Notes: generated by a model from the letters alone, not told the origin. A DNA stretch of 64,000 nt from Gammaproteobacteria bacterium HGW-Gammaproteobacteria-1 (GCA_002840095.1 PGZL01000010.1:62001-126000), one strand, 5' to 3'. Positions 17,460-26,601 are shown, counted from the stretch's first letter. Made by a program: numbers and translations.

Positions 17460-18068
17460 ATGGATACACTCCCTTGTCCCTTAATACGGGCCTTGTTTTT
17501 GGCGCTCCTGGCGCTGGCCGTCGGGTGCAGTTCCACCCCAGCGAAGGTCTATCAATCTGTTCCCAGCGCAAAGGTCTCCCGCGTCGTGCTGGCGATCGAT
17601 AACCGCGATGCCACGGGCGACCTTTCGCAAAACCCGATCTTGTTTGAGATGGTGCGAACAGACGCCGTAGCCCGCCTCAAGACAGCGGGGTATGCGGTGA
17701 CAGAGATAGGCGACATGGTGGTAAACGACGACTGGCTGAACGCCGTCAGTGGCGACGGCTACACCCACATTCTCTATGCCCACTTCTCGCCGAGCAGCGA
17801 AACAACGAAGGTCGCAACGGATGCCTCCGGCAGGGTATACAGCTACCAGGCTGTTGATGTTCCGCTTCGCTGCAGCCTGCTCACGGTGCCGGAGAAGAAG
17901 ATGCTTGCTCAGACGACGGTGAACGCCATCACGAGAGGGAAAAGCCAGTTCGATCTAGCCATGGAGAGAGTGAATCCCGTGCCGCCTGAAGTCGTGTACG
18001 CAGAGGCCATCGAATACGCATGCAAGAGCGTTCTCGATGCGATGCACGGGGACCGCTCCGGGACGTAA
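17460..18068 (+). CDS. Predicted lipoprotein, prophage cargo
   Basis: A 202-residue protein with a strong AGGAGG site 8 bases before ATG 17460. Residues 1-23 form a signal peptide ending in the lipobox LAVGC, so it should be lipidated at Cys23. The mature part is a compact alpha/beta domain with no family I can name. It lies alone between the virion genes and the attachment site, where phages often keep lysogenic-conversion genes such as superinfection-exclusion lipoproteins. That role is inferred from position only. Confidence 0.7.
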   Translation: MDTLPCPLIRALFLALLALAVGCSSTPAKVYQSVPSAKVSRVVLAIDNRDATGDLSQNPILFEMVRTDAVARLKTAGYAVTEIGDMVVNDDWLNAVSGDGYTHILYAHFSPSSETTKVATDASGRVYSYQAVDVPLRCSLLTVPEKKMLAQTTVNAITRGKSQFDLAMERVNPVPPEVVYAEAIEYACKSVLDAMHGDRSGT

Positions 18069-18168
18069 TGTAAAGCGCCTGGAACACTCAATGCACCACA
18101 TGAACAAAAAACACTAGGCACGGAATGTAAGGTGTTGATCTGATAGTTCCAAAACAGGCGCGCGCAGA

Positions 18169-18214
18169 GTTCGTAATCAGTAGGTCGGAGGTTCGACTCC
18201 TCTCAACGGCACCA
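18169..18214 (+). other. attR: 3' half of a tRNA-Thr(CGU) gene
   Basis: The bases read as the second half of a tRNA. The anticodon loop TTCGTAA is at 18170-18176 (anticodon CGT, Thr) and the 3' anticodon-stem strand TCAGT follows at 18177-18181. The T-arm stem is at 18187-18191 and 18199-18203 around the loop TTCGACT. The acceptor strand is 18204-18210, then A and an encoded CCA at 18212-18214. No matching 5' half precedes it: the anticodon stem lacks its partner. This is the usual product of phage integration into a tRNA 3' end, so it marks attR, and the intact tRNA should lie at attL left of the window. E. coli thrW, also tRNA-Thr(CGU), is a known integration site. Confidence 0.85.
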
Positions 18215-18369
18215 ATTTTCGCGGCCATCGCGCCGCTGCCCGTGTTAATCTTGTGCGGCCCCGAACGCAGTGGTTCGCGGCATCGGGTTCAGGGACGGCC
18301 CCTTGTTACCCTCCGTGTGTCGACCTTGTGGAACTGCGGTATGACCTCGGTAATGAGGCTGCAATTCCT

Positions 18370-20910
18370 ATGGCAAAACCCGGTGAACTGCGGGCGCCCC
18401 TGGCAGGGGAGCCGAGCCTGAATTCTCTGCTGTCCTCCGACGTGTCCATCGGACAGATCGTCAAACCCTTCATACTCGAGTGTCCCCCCGAATTACCGCT
18501 GTTCGAGGCCGCGCGCCGCATGAGCGAGGCTCGGGTCAGCTCCATCCTGGTGATGGACGGCGATGTGGTGCTGGGGATCTGGACCGAGCGCGACGCCCTG
18601 CTGGTTGATTTCGACGATCCCGCAGCATTTACCCGCCCGGTGCGCGAGGTGATGAGCGCACCGGTGCGTACGGTGGATGTCGCGCTCGGCCTGCAGGAAC
18701 TGGCCGTCAAGTTCCGTGAAGAGCATGTGCGCCACTATCTGGTAACGGACGCCGCCGGCGCTCGTCGCGGCATCGTGTCGCAGACCGATGTCGTGCTCAA
18801 CCAGGGTATCGAGCACTACCTGCGCTTGCGCAGTGTCGATTCGGTGGTGCGCAGCGGGCTGCAGTCCCTGCCCGAGACGGCGACCCTGGCGCAGGTGGCC
18901 GCCCTGATGCGGCAGGCGGTGACCGATGCGGTGGTGGTGAGTTACGCCGACGGCAGTTGGGGCATTCTGACTGAACGCGATGTCGTGCGCCTGGTTGCGC
19001 AGAAGTGCGGCAACGAATTTGCGGGCGGGCTGGCCAGCCGACCGTTGCTCACCGTGGGGCAGCGCACCAGCCTGTATCGCGTCCGCGCCATGCTGAGTGA
19101 AAGCAAACTGCGACACATCGGTGTATTGGGCGATGACGGCGCTCTCGCCGGTGTGGTGAGCTTCAGCGACATCCTGAGCGGGATGGAGCTGGTTTATGTG
19201 CAGGAACTGCAACATGCCCTGCGGGATCGCGATGAAGCGCTCAACGTCTCGCAGCGCAATCTCCATCTGGCGGAAAGAGTCATCGAGAGTTCGCTTGAGG
19301 GCATCATGGTGACCGACGAGCACTCGGTCATCATTTCGGTCAACCCGGCCTTCACCCGTCTCACCGGCTACGGCGCGGGCGAGGTGGTGGGCAATACGCC
19401 GGCGATGCTCAGTTCCGGCCGGCACGACAAGGCCTTTTACGATGCCATGTGGGACTCGTTGCGACAGACCGGGTATTGGCAGGGCGAGGTATGGAACAGA
19501 CGCAAGAGCGGCGAGATATTCCCCGAGTTGCTGACCATCGCCGCCATAAGGAACCGCGAGGGCAGATTGACCCACTACGCGGCGCTGTTCAGCGACATCA
19601 CGGAAATGAAGGAAAACGAGGAGCGCATCCGCCACCTGGCCTACTACGATGTGCTCACCGGCCTGCCCAATCGCCGCCTGCTGGAGGACCGGCTGCGTGT
19701 GGCGCTGGCCCATGCCCATCGCAACCGGCGACAACTGGCGGTACTGTTCATCGATCTCGACCGCTTCAAACGCATCAACGACAGTCTCGGTCATGAGGTG
19801 GGTGACCGCCTGCTGGTGGCCGTCGCCCATCGCCTGCGCAATGTGCTGCGCGAGGATGACACCGTGGCGCGCATGGGGGGCGATGAATTCGTCGCCGTGC
19901 TGAGCGACATCGAAAGTCCGGATCATGCAGTACAAATCGCGCTCCGCCTGATCGGGGCGCTGATGTGCCCGGTGCGGGTCGACGAGCATGAGCTGGTGGT
20001 CACCACCAGTGTCGGCATCAGCATCTATCCAGATGACAGCGATTCGGCCCTGGCATTGGTGAAAAATGCGGATATCGCCATGTATCGCGCCAAGGACAGC
20101 GGCCGCAACAGCTTCCAACTCTACGCCCCGGCGATGAATGCCCGTTCACTGGAACACCTGGCGCTGGAGAGTGCCCTGCATCGTGCGCTGGAGCGGGGCG
20201 AATTCGAACTGTATTACCAGCCGCTGCTCGATGCCGGTCACTGCCGCATCGTGGCGGCCGAGGCCCTGCTGCGCTGGCACCACCCCGAGCTGGGCCTGGT
20301 CGCTCCGGCCGACTTCATTCCCCTGGCGGAGGAAACCGGGCTGATCATTCCCATCGGCGCATGGGTGCTGCGCAGCGCCTGCCTGCAGCTGGCGCAGTGG
20401 CACGCCCAGGGACACCGCGACCTGCGCGTTGCAGTCAATATTTCCGCGCGCCAGTTCCATGACCCGGATTTCATTACGCTGGCCGGGCGTATCGTTGGGG
20501 AGGCCGGAATCGACCCGCGCCACATCACTCTGGAGCTGACCGAAAGCATGCTGATGGACGATGCGCTGGATACCATCCGTATGCTGGCGCAGCTGCACAA
20601 CATGGGCTTTGCCATCGCCATGGACGACTTTGGTACCGGCTACTCGTCGTTGAGCTATCTAAAACGGTTCCCCATCAACGAGTTGAAGGTCGATCGCGTA
20701 TTCATTCGTGATATCGAACGCAGTGCGGAAGATGCCGCCATCGTTTCCGCCATTATCGGCCTGGCTCACAGCCTGGGCCTGCGCGTGGTGGCCGAGGGCG
20801 TGGAAACGGCGTCGCAGCTCACTTTCCTGCAACAGCAGGGCTGTGACTTTCTGCAGGGGTTTCACTTCAGTCCGCCGGTGGCGGTGGGGGAGTTTGATAG
20901 ATTGCTGTAA
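18370..20910 (+). CDS. CBS-CBS-PAS-GGDEF-EAL cyclic-di-GMP enzyme
   Basis: About 846 residues from ATG 18370 (GAGG upstream); a longer in-frame start at 18253 is possible. Order: four CBS motifs forming two Bateman modules (residues about 25-285), a short coiled segment, a PAS domain (about 305-430), GGDEF with an intact MGGDEF (GGDEF at 503-507) and EAL with AEALLRWH (EAL at 631-633). The EAL part also keeps DDFGTGYSS and the VxxxGVE region, so both activities look competent. It makes or degrades c-di-GMP in response to a ligand bound by the CBS pair, probably a nucleotide. It has no transmembrane helix. Its stop is followed at once by a heptamer repeat. Confidence 0.9.
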   Translation: MAKPGELRAPLAGEPSLNSLLSSDVSIGQIVKPFILECPPELPLFEAARRMSEARVSSILVMDGDVVLGIWTERDALLVDFDDPAAFTRPVREVMSAPVRTVDVALGLQELAVKFREEHVRHYLVTDAAGARRGIVSQTDVVLNQGIEHYLRLRSVDSVVRSGLQSLPETATLAQVAALMRQAVTDAVVVSYADGSWGILTERDVVRLVAQKCGNEFAGGLASRPLLTVGQRTSLYRVRAMLSESKLRHIGVLGDDGALAGVVSFSDILSGMELVYVQELQHALRDRDEALNVSQRNLHLAERVIESSLEGIMVTDEHSVIISVNPAFTRLTGYGAGEVVGNTPAMLSSGRHDKAFYDAMWDSLRQTGYWQGEVWNRRKSGEIFPELLTIAAIRNREGRLTHYAALFSDITEMKENEERIRHLAYYDVLTGLPNRRLLEDRLRVALAHAHRNRRQLAVLFIDLDRFKRINDSLGHEVGDRLLVAVAHRLRNVLREDDTVARMGGDEFVAVLSDIESPDHAVQIALRLIGALMCPVRVDEHELVVTTSVGISIYPDDSDSALALVKNADIAMYRAKDSGRNSFQLYAPAMNARSLEHLALESALHRALERGEFELYYQPLLDAGHCRIVAAEALLRWHHPELGLVAPADFIPLAEETGLIIPIGAWVLRSACLQLAQWHAQGHRDLRVAVNISARQFHDPDFITLAGRIVGEAGIDPRHITLELTESMLMDDALDTIRMLAQLHNMGFAIAMDDFGTGYSSLSYLKRFPINELKVDRVFIRDIERSAEDAAIVSAIIGLAHSLGLRVVAEGVETASQLTFLQQQGCDFLQGFHFSPPVAVGEFDRLL

Positions 20911-21060
20911 GAAAGTTTCGAGTTTGGAGTTTCGAAAAACCACGACACAATTTTGCCGAAACTCGAAACTCGAAACTCGAAACTCGAAACTCGAAACTCG
21001 AAACTCGAAACTCGAAACTCGAAACTCGAAACTCGAAACTCGAAACTCGAACTCGAAACT
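20911..21060. repeat. GAAACTC-type repeat element between convergent genes
   Basis: From 20957 to 21060 the 7-bp unit CGAAACT is repeated about 15 times: 13 perfect copies, one 6-bp copy and a final one. At 20914-20935 an imperfect inverse arm (AGTTTCGAGTTTGGAGTTTCG) faces it, so the element can fold into a long hairpin. It begins right after the stop of the GGDEF-EAL gene and runs into the TAG stop of nadC. It may act as a two-way transcription barrier. The perfect tandem run should be length-variable between strains. Confidence 0.85.
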
Positions 21061-21904
21061 ACATAACAATCCGCATCGACAGGTCCACTGCCCGCACATT
21101 CTTGGTGATGGCGCCGATGGAGATGTAGTCGACGCCGGTATCGGCGATGTTGCGGATATTGTCCAGGGTGATGCCGCCGGAGGCCTCCAGCCTGGCCTGG
21201 CCGCGGGTGATCTCCACCGCCTGGCGCAGGGTGGCGGGGTCCATGTTGTCCAGCAATACGATGTCGGCGCCGGCCGCCAGTGCCTCGTGCAACTGTTGCA
21301 GGTCCTCCACTTCCACCTCGACCGGAATATCGTGCGGCGCATGGTGCCTTGCCTGGGCGACGGCGTGGGCGATGGAGCCCGCGGCGGCGATATGGTTTTC
21401 CTTGATCAATACGCCGTCATACAGCCCCATGCGGTGGTTGCGGCCGCCGCCGCAGCGCACGGCGTATTTCTGGGCCTGGCGCAGTCCCGGCAGGGTTTTG
21501 CGCGTATCGAGCAACTCGACGCCGCTGCCGTCGAGGGCGGCGACGTAGCGCCGCACCTCGGTGGCGGTGCCGGACAGGGTTTGCAGGAAGTTGAGCGCGC
21601 TGCGTTCGCCGCTGAGCAGGGTGCGGGCCGGACCGTAAACGACGCAGAGGATCTGATTGGCGCTGACGGTGTCGCCGTCCTGTACCCGCCAGTCGATGCG
21701 TACGGCGGCGTCCAGCAACTGGAATGCCTGCTCGAACCAGGGGCGGCCGCAGATTACGGCGTGCTCGCGGCATATCACCGTGGCCTCGGCCTGCTTGTCC
21801 TCGTCGATCAACATCGCCGTGATGTCGCCGCTGCCCACATCTTCGTGCAGGGCGCGGCGCACATCCTCGCGCACGTCGTAAACGGAAACGTCGTCCGGCG
21901 CCAT
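21059..21904 (-). CDS. nadC: Nicotinate-nucleotide pyrophosphorylase (quinolinate PRTase)
   Basis: A 281-residue cytoplasmic enzyme that makes nicotinate mononucleotide from quinolinate and PRPP in de novo NAD synthesis. Family signatures are present: [12 protein letters not shown] near residue 18, [16 protein letters not shown] (about 99-114), [12 protein letters not shown] (about 130-141), [20 protein letters not shown] (about 148-167) and the C-terminal LEASGGI. The length is normal. It starts at 21904 and is four bases upstream of the FKBP gene stop, on the same strand, so the two may be co-transcribed. Its TAG stop is formed at the edge of the heptamer repeat. Confidence 0.96.
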   Translation of the reverse strand: MAPDDVSVYDVREDVRRALHEDVGSGDITAMLIDEDKQAEATVICREHAVICGRPWFEQAFQLLDAAVRIDWRVQDGDTVSANQILCVVYGPARTLLSGERSALNFLQTLSGTATEVRRYVAALDGSGVELLDTRKTLPGLRQAQKYAVRCGGGRNHRMGLYDGVLIKENHIAAAGSIAHAVAQARHHAPHDIPVEVEVEDLQQLHEALAAGADIVLLDNMDPATLRQAVEITRGQARLEASGGITLDNIRNIADTGVDYISIGAITKNVRAVDLSMRIVM

Positions 21905-21908
21905 GGCG

Positions 21909-22253
21909 TCAGCTGACCGCCAGCAATTCCACGTCGAAGATCAGCGTTGCATTGGGCGGGATGACGCCGCCGGCGCCGCGGGAGCCGTAGCCCAGGTTGG
22001 CGGGGATCGTCAGCTTGCGGGTGCCGCCCACTTTCATGCCGGCCACGCCTTCGTCCCAGCCGCGGATGACCTGGCCCGCACCCAGCTTGAAGCGGAAAGG
22101 ATCGTTGCGGTCCTTGCTGGAGTCGAACTTGTTGCCGTTTTCCAGCCAGCCGGTGTAGTGCACGGTGACCATCTGGCCGGACTTGGCCTCATCGCCCTCG
22201 CCGCTGACGAGGTCTTCGTACTTCAATCCGGAATCGGTGATCTTGGCAGTCAT
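21909..22253 (-). CDS. FKBP-type peptidyl-prolyl isomerase
   Basis: A 114-residue single-domain FKBP from ATG 22253 (AGGAG upstream). It has the family core [18 protein letters not shown] near residue 29 and the [13 protein letters not shown] and [15 protein letters not shown] motifs. There is no signal peptide, so it is a small cytoplasmic proline isomerase and folding helper. It lies just upstream of nadC on the same strand. Confidence 0.93.
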   Translation of the reverse strand: MTAKITDSGLKYEDLVSGEGDEAKSGQMVTVHYTGWLENGNKFDSSKDRNDPFRFKLGAGQVIRGWDEGVAGMKVGGTRKLTIPANLGYGSRGAGGVIPPNATLIFDVELLAVS

Positions 22254-22329
22254 CGGAAAGTCTCCTGGTTGGGAAGGGAATGGCGTGATTGTACCTGTAA
22301 CCACGGTTGGTAGGGTGGATAAGCGCCCA

Positions 22330-22470
22330 AAACCAGATAAAAGAGCAAAGAGGAAAGATGCAAGGGAAGGTGTGCGCTGCGCGCACGGTGGTTTGAATTC
22401 AACACTGCACGAGCGCAGCGAGTTCATCCACTTGTATCTTGTTACTTGTATCTTGTATCTCCGCTCTTCC
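22330..22470. repeat. ACAAGTGACAAG-type inverted element (copy 1)
   Basis: An element about 135 bp long between the symporter and FKBP genes. Degenerate GATACAAG/TTGTATC units form the 3' arm (22432-22463) and weaker units the 5' arm (22330-22365). A conserved core, GTGCGCTGCGCGCACGG, lies at about 22372-22388. The symporter stop falls inside the right arm, giving the protein a GDTRYK tail. The same core recurs in a copy near 61.9 kb. Confidence 0.75.
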
Positions 22471-23824
22471 CTGGCCCCTTGAAGTATTCGTCCTTCAGTT
22501 TCTTCACCAACCCGGCCAGCAGGACCAGGGCCAGCAGGTTGGGCAGGGCCATCAGCAGGTTGGTGATGTCGGCGATATTCCACACCAGCTCCAGCGGCAC
22601 TGCGGCGCCCACCACCACCAGCAGGGTGAACACCACGCGATAGGGCATGACCGCCTTTTCGCCGAACAGGAAGTAGGCGGAGCGATCGCCGTAATAGGAC
22701 CAGGCGATGATGGTGGAGAAGGCGAACAGGGCCAGGCCCAGGCCCACCACGATGGCGCCGCCGGTGCCGAGGGATTCGCTGAAGGCGAAGGCGGTGAAGG
22801 CCGCGCCTTTCATTTCCTCCGGCCGCACTTCCCAGGCGCCGCTGACCACGATCACCAGACCGGTCATGGTGCAGATCACCAGGGTGTCGATGAAGGGCTC
22901 GAGCATGGCCACCAGGCCCTCGCGCACCGGCTCGTTGGTCTTTGCCGCGGCATGGGCCATGGGGGAGGAGCCGAGGCCGGCCTCGTTGGAGAACAGGCCA
23001 CGCGCCACACCCCAACGGATGGCTTCGCCCACCGCGGCGCCGCCCGCGGCCCAGGGATTGAGCGCGTAATTGAATATGGTGGCGAAGGCCCCCGGGATGG
23101 CCTCGATGTGGTTGAACAGCACGATCAGTGCGGCGGAGATGTAGAGGATGGCCATGAAGGGGACCAGGGTGGCGGCGACGCGGGCGATGCGCTTGACGCC
23201 GCCGAGGATCACCAGGCCGACCAGGATGGCCATGACCACGCCCACCAGCCAGGCATCCTGACGCAGCTCGGGCCAGATGAAGGCGATGCCGTCCACCACC
23301 GAGTTGGCCTGCACCATGTTGCCGATGCCGAAGGAGGCGACGAGGGCGAAGGCGGCGAACAGCACGGCCATGCGCTTCATCCTGAGGCCGTGCAGCAGGG
23401 TGTACATGGGACCGCCGGCCACGCTGCCGTCCGGGGCCACTTCACGGAACTTCAGCGCCAGGGTGCATTCGGTGAATTTGGTGGCCATGCCGAAGAAGGC
23501 GGTCATCCACATCCAGAACAGGGCACCGGGGCCGCCCAGGGTGATGGCGGTGGCGACGCCGGCGATGTTGCCGGTGCCGACGGTGGCGGAGAGGGCGGTG
23601 GCCAGGGCCTGGAAATGCGATACCTCGCCCTGGTGGCTCGGGTCGCTGTAACGGCCGCCGAGGATGTGGGTGGCGTGGCGGAAGCCGCGCAACTGCACCA
23701 GTCCCATGCGCAGGGTGAGGTAGAGGCCGATGCCGAGCAGCAGCAGCAGGGTGATGGGATTGCCCCACAGCAGGCCGGCGAGCGAGCCGGTGAGTTCGGT
23801 GAGGCGCGCGAGCAGCGGTTCCAT
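22442..23824 (-). CDS. AGCS-family sodium/amino-acid symporter
   Basis: A 460-residue inner-membrane protein from ATG 23824 (GGGAG upstream). It has about ten hydrophobic helices and the AGCS (DAACS-type alanine/glycine:cation) signatures: ATALSATVGTGNIAGVATA near residue 75, GPGALFWMW, and VARGLFSNEAGLGSSPMAHA near residue 275. It should couple Na+ or H+ entry to uptake of alanine or glycine. A longer frame from 23887 is unlikely because the MEPLLARLTE start matches the family. The last residues come from the repeat element at its 3' end. Confidence 0.93.
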   Translation of the reverse strand: MEPLLARLTELTGSLAGLLWGNPITLLLLLGIGLYLTLRMGLVQLRGFRHATHILGGRYSDPSHQGEVSHFQALATALSATVGTGNIAGVATAITLGGPGALFWMWMTAFFGMATKFTECTLALKFREVAPDGSVAGGPMYTLLHGLRMKRMAVLFAAFALVASFGIGNMVQANSVVDGIAFIWPELRQDAWLVGVVMAILVGLVILGGVKRIARVAATLVPFMAILYISAALIVLFNHIEAIPGAFATIFNYALNPWAAGGAAVGEAIRWGVARGLFSNEAGLGSSPMAHAAAKTNEPVREGLVAMLEPFIDTLVICTMTGLVIVVSGAWEVRPEEMKGAAFTAFAFSESLGTGGAIVVGLGLALFAFSTIIAWSYYGDRSAYFLFGEKAVMPYRVVFTLLVVVGAAVPLELVWNIADITNLLMALPNLLALVLLAGLVKKLKDEYFKGPGKSGDTRYK

Positions 23825-23963
23825 GTTTCTCTCCCGGAGGTTTTCCGCCGGATTATACACGGCCCGCAGCGGCCGTCGGCGCAACATCCTGTTAACAGCC
23901 GGCGCGTATTCGTGTAACGTTGGGACTCAATCCTAACGACATCTTTCACGACGCAACGCCGCC

Positions 23964-24686
23964 ATGCAGCCGTTCCTGCGCCCCCTGTGGGACAGCATCC
24001 GTGATTTGTTGCCGATCATCCTGGTCATCGGCTTCTTCCAACTGGTAGTCCTGCAACAGCCGATCCCTGAGTTCGGCCGTATCCTGATCGGCGTGCTGTT
24101 CGTGGTGCTGGGCCTGGCGCTGTTCGTGCGCGGCCTGCAGATGGGGCTGTTTCCCATCGGCGAGAACATGGCCCATGCCTTTGCCCGCAAGGGCAGCGTA
24201 CTCTGGTTGCTGGCGTTCGCCTTTGCCCTGGGATTCGGCACCACCATCGCCGAGCCGGCCCTGATCGCCGTCGGCAACGAGGCGGCGCGGGTTGCCGCGG
24301 CGGGCGGCATGATCGCGGACACCGATGAGTCGCGCCAGAGCTACGCCTCGGGCCTGCGCCTGACGGTGGCGCTGTCAGTCGGTTGTGCCATCGTCATCGG
24401 CGTGTTGCGCATACTCAAGGGCTGGCCGATCCAGTACCTGATCATCGGCGGTTATCTCGGCGTGGTGATCATGACGATGTTTGCACCGCCGGAGATCATC
24501 GGCATCGCTTACGATTCGGGCGGCGTCACCACCTCCACCATCACCGTGCCGCTGGTCACCGCCCTCGGCGTGGGGTTGGCTTCCTCCATCAAGGGACGCA
24601 ATCCGATGACCGACGGCTTCGGACTCATCGCCTTCGCCTCGCTGACGCCGATGATCTTCGTCATGGGCTACGGGATGGCCATATGA
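23964..24686 (+). CDS. DUF1538 membrane protein, first of a pair
   Basis: A 240-residue integral membrane protein with about six helices and the DUF1538 hallmarks: [14 protein letters not shown] near residue 93 and [20 protein letters not shown] near residue 185. The function is unknown; a channel or transporter for a small solute has been proposed for such paired proteins, which is not proved here. Its stop overlaps the start of the second copy. A 139-bp divergent gap to the symporter gene should hold its promoter. Confidence 0.85.
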   Translation: MQPFLRPLWDSIRDLLPIILVIGFFQLVVLQQPIPEFGRILIGVLFVVLGLALFVRGLQMGLFPIGENMAHAFARKGSVLWLLAFAFALGFGTTIAEPALIAVGNEAARVAAAGGMIADTDESRQSYASGLRLTVALSVGCAIVIGVLRILKGWPIQYLIIGGYLGVVIMTMFAPPEIIGIAYDSGGVTTSTITVPLVTALGVGLASSIKGRNPMTDGFGLIAFASLTPMIFVMGYGMAI

Positions 24687-25462
24687 ACGGTCACCTGCAG
24701 CTGATCCTCGACACCCTCGGCGGCACCCTGCGTGACGTGCTGCCCATCGCGGTGGTTATCTTCGGTTTCCAGCTGTTCGTGTTGCGCCAGCGCATTCCGC
24801 ACCTGAAGCAGGTGCTGACGGGATTTGTCTATGTGCTGATCGGGCTGTCGCTGTTCCTCATTGGACTGCAGGAGGCCCTGTTTCCCCTCGGTAGCCTGAT
24901 GGCGCAGCAGCTCACCGACCCCGCCTTCATCTTCGGTGCCGGGAAGGCGACCGCAACGCCGCAGTGGCACGATTATCTGTGGGTCTACGCCTTCGGCGCG
25001 GCCGTCGGTTTCGCGGCGGCCATCGCCGAACCGGCCCTGATGGCCGTGTCGCTCAAGGCGCATGCCGTGTCCGGCGGCGCCATCGGCGTCCTGGGCTTGC
25101 GCGTCGCCGTGGCGCTGGGTGCCGCCTTCGGCATCGTGTTGGGTACGTTCCGCCTGGTTACCGGCACGCCGCTGCACTATTACATTATCGCGGCCTACGT
25201 CATCGTCATCATCCAGACCCTGTTCGCGCCGCGCGCCATCGTGCCGTTGGCCTATGATTCCGGAGGGGTGACCACGTCGACCGTGACCGTGCCCCTGGTC
25301 ACTGCCCTCGGCCTGGGACTGGCGACGCAGGTGCCGGGACGCGATCCCCTGCTGGACGGTTTCGGGCTCATCGCCACCACCTGCCTGTTTCCGATCATCT
25401 CTGTAATGGGCTATGCCCAGATAAGCGAATGGCGCGCGCGCCGTGCCCGGCACCTGCCATGA
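24683..25462 (+). CDS. DUF1538 membrane protein, second of a pair
   Basis: A 259-residue membrane protein from ATG 24683 (ATGA overlap with the first copy). It shows the same hallmarks as its neighbour, [12 protein letters not shown] and [20 protein letters not shown], in the same order, so the pair arose by duplication and probably forms a heterodimer. It is followed 42 bp later by a P-II-like gene with a strong AAGGAGG site, which suggests that nucleotide signalling governs the pair. Confidence 0.85.
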   Translation: MNGHLQLILDTLGGTLRDVLPIAVVIFGFQLFVLRQRIPHLKQVLTGFVYVLIGLSLFLIGLQEALFPLGSLMAQQLTDPAFIFGAGKATATPQWHDYLWVYAFGAAVGFAAAIAEPALMAVSLKAHAVSGGAIGVLGLRVAVALGAAFGIVLGTFRLVTGTPLHYYIIAAYVIVIIQTLFAPRAIVPLAYDSGGVTTSTVTVPLVTALGLGLATQVPGRDPLLDGFGLIATTCLFPIISVMGYAQISEWRARRARHLP

Positions 25463-25504
25463 CATTGCGGCACTGAGCTCCGCTGACCTACCAAGGAGGC
25501 TGTT

Positions 25505-25855
25505 ATGCATTTCAAGCTGTTGATAGCGTTGTTGGAGGACGACAAGACCGACGCCGTGCTGAAGGCGGCGCGGGACGCCGGCGCCACCGGCGCCACGGTG
25601 CTGAACCAGGCGCGCGGCGAGGGGCTGAAGCAGGCCAAGACCTTTTTCGGCCTGACGCTGGAGACGCAGCGCGACATGGTGCTGTTTCTGGTCGAGGAGC
25701 ACCTGAGCCGCAAGATACTGGAAAAGGTGGCCGAGGTCGGGCAGTTCGACGCCAAGCCCGGTACCGGCATCGCCTTCCAGATCGACGTGGAGGATGCGAT
25801 GGGCGTGGCACAGCAGGTGCAGAAGCTGACGGCGGTGGTGGAGGAAGAACTATGA
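25505..25855 (+). CDS. P-II-like signalling protein
   Basis: A 116-residue protein with a ferredoxin-like P-II core (LLIALLEDDKTDAVLKAARD at the start, GATGATVLNQARGEG as the loop region, and a late LFLVEEHLSRKILEKV). It lacks the canonical uridylylation T-loop Tyr of GlnB. It follows two DUF1538 genes and overlaps a CBS gene. P-II proteins next to transporters usually bind adenine nucleotides and gate the transporter, so it likely controls the DUF1538 pair. Confidence 0.82.
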   Translation: MHFKLLIALLEDDKTDAVLKAARDAGATGATVLNQARGEGLKQAKTFFGLTLETQRDMVLFLVEEHLSRKILEKVAEVGQFDAKPGTGIAFQIDVEDAMGVAQQVQKLTAVVEEEL

Positions 25856-26253
25856 GCGACAAAGCGATAGTCCGGGTGCGCGAGGCGATGAACGGGCGCT
25901 TCGACGTGATCGACGGCATGGCCACGGTCAGCCAGGCCCTGCGCCTGATGCGCGATACCACTGCGGAATGCCTGATGGTGGACAAGCGTCATGCGGACGA
26001 CGAATACGGCATGCTGCTGATTTCCGACATCGCGCGCCACGTCCTGGGCCAGGATCGTTCGCCGGAACGGGTCAATGTCTATGAGGTGATGGCCAAGCCG
26101 GTGATCGCCGTCGATCCGGAGATGGATATCCGTTATTGCGCCCGGTTGTTCACCCGTTTCGACCTGACCCGCGCGCCGGTGATCGAGAACGGCAAGGTGG
26201 TGGGGATCGTCAGCTTTGCCGACCTGGTCATGCGCGGCCTGTGCAAATTCTGA
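25852..26253 (+). CDS. CBS-domain pair protein
   Basis: A 133-residue protein made of two CBS domains: first about residues 10-65 (FDVIDGMATVSQALRLMRDT), second about 75-132 (YEVMAKPVIAVDPEMDIRYC), ending IVSFADLVMRGL. The pair forms a Bateman module that binds adenine nucleotides. It overlaps the P-II-like gene by four bases, so the two sensors are co-translated and may report energy state to the DUF1538 proteins. Confidence 0.88.
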   Translation: MSDKAIVRVREAMNGRFDVIDGMATVSQALRLMRDTTAECLMVDKRHADDEYGMLLISDIARHVLGQDRSPERVNVYEVMAKPVIAVDPEMDIRYCARLFTRFDLTRAPVIENGKVVGIVSFADLVMRGLCKF

Positions 26254-26257
26254 CGCG

Positions 26258-26599
26258 ATGCCCCTCGCCCCGCTGGAACAATTCGAGTTTCATCACGTGC
26301 TGGATGCCACGCCCGGCGCCAGCCTGGTCATCTTCACCGGGCCGGGTTGCGGCGCCTGCCGGCGGTTGAAGGCGGTGCTGGCGGCGGAGGAGAGGCTGTT
26401 TGCCGATCTGCATCTGTTCGAAGTGGATGCGCAGCGCGATATGGCGCTGACGCGGGAATTCGGCGTGTTCCACCTGCCGGCGATGTTTCTTTTTCGCGCC
26501 GGCGAGTTCCATTGCGAGGTGCACAGCGAGGCGGAAGCCGTGCGCCTGCGCGCCGCCGTCGATGCGGCACTGACCGCGCCGGCGCAGGAGGCGCCCTGA
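26258..26599 (+). CDS. Thioredoxin-like protein with CGAC motif
   Basis: A 113-residue thioredoxin-fold protein from ATG 26258. CGAC at residues 31-34 replaces the usual CGPC, and the cis-Pro loop (FHLPAMFLF, about residues 69-77) is present. There is no signal peptide, so it acts in the cytoplasm. It starts 4 bases after the CBS stop and ends 2 bases before ampD, so it belongs to the same transcription run. A role in reducing or delivering thiols to neighbours is not demonstrated. Confidence 0.85.
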   Translation: MPLAPLEQFEFHHVLDATPGASLVIFTGPGCGACRRLKAVLAAEERLFADLHLFEVDAQRDMALTREFGVFHLPAMFLFRAGEFHCEVHSEAEAVRLRAAVDAALTAPAQEAP

Positions 26600-26601
26600 G
26601 C

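Larger units (their letters stand above)
1..18214 (+). mobile_element. Right part of an integrated podovirus-like prophage
   Basis: All genes from the left edge to about 18.07 kb are phage structural or phage-linked genes, nearly all on the + strand and joined by stop-start overlaps. Recognisable members are a scaffold, a major capsid protein, a gp4-like tail adaptor, tail fibre genes, a stabilisation/hub protein and a giant virion protein. The right boundary is the 3' half of a tRNA-Thr gene at 18169-18214, after which host-type genes begin. No integrase, repressor, portal or terminase is visible, so the element extends left beyond the window. The lack of a contractile or long non-contractile tail module favours a short-tailed phage; that part is inference. 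Confidence 0.85.

Noticed and set aside
18120-18214. A complete tRNA gene
   Set aside because: Only the 3' half pairs; there is no D-arm and no 5' acceptor strand.
20957-21060. CRISPR-like array
   Set aside because: The units are 7 bp with no spacers, so it is a simple tandem repeat.
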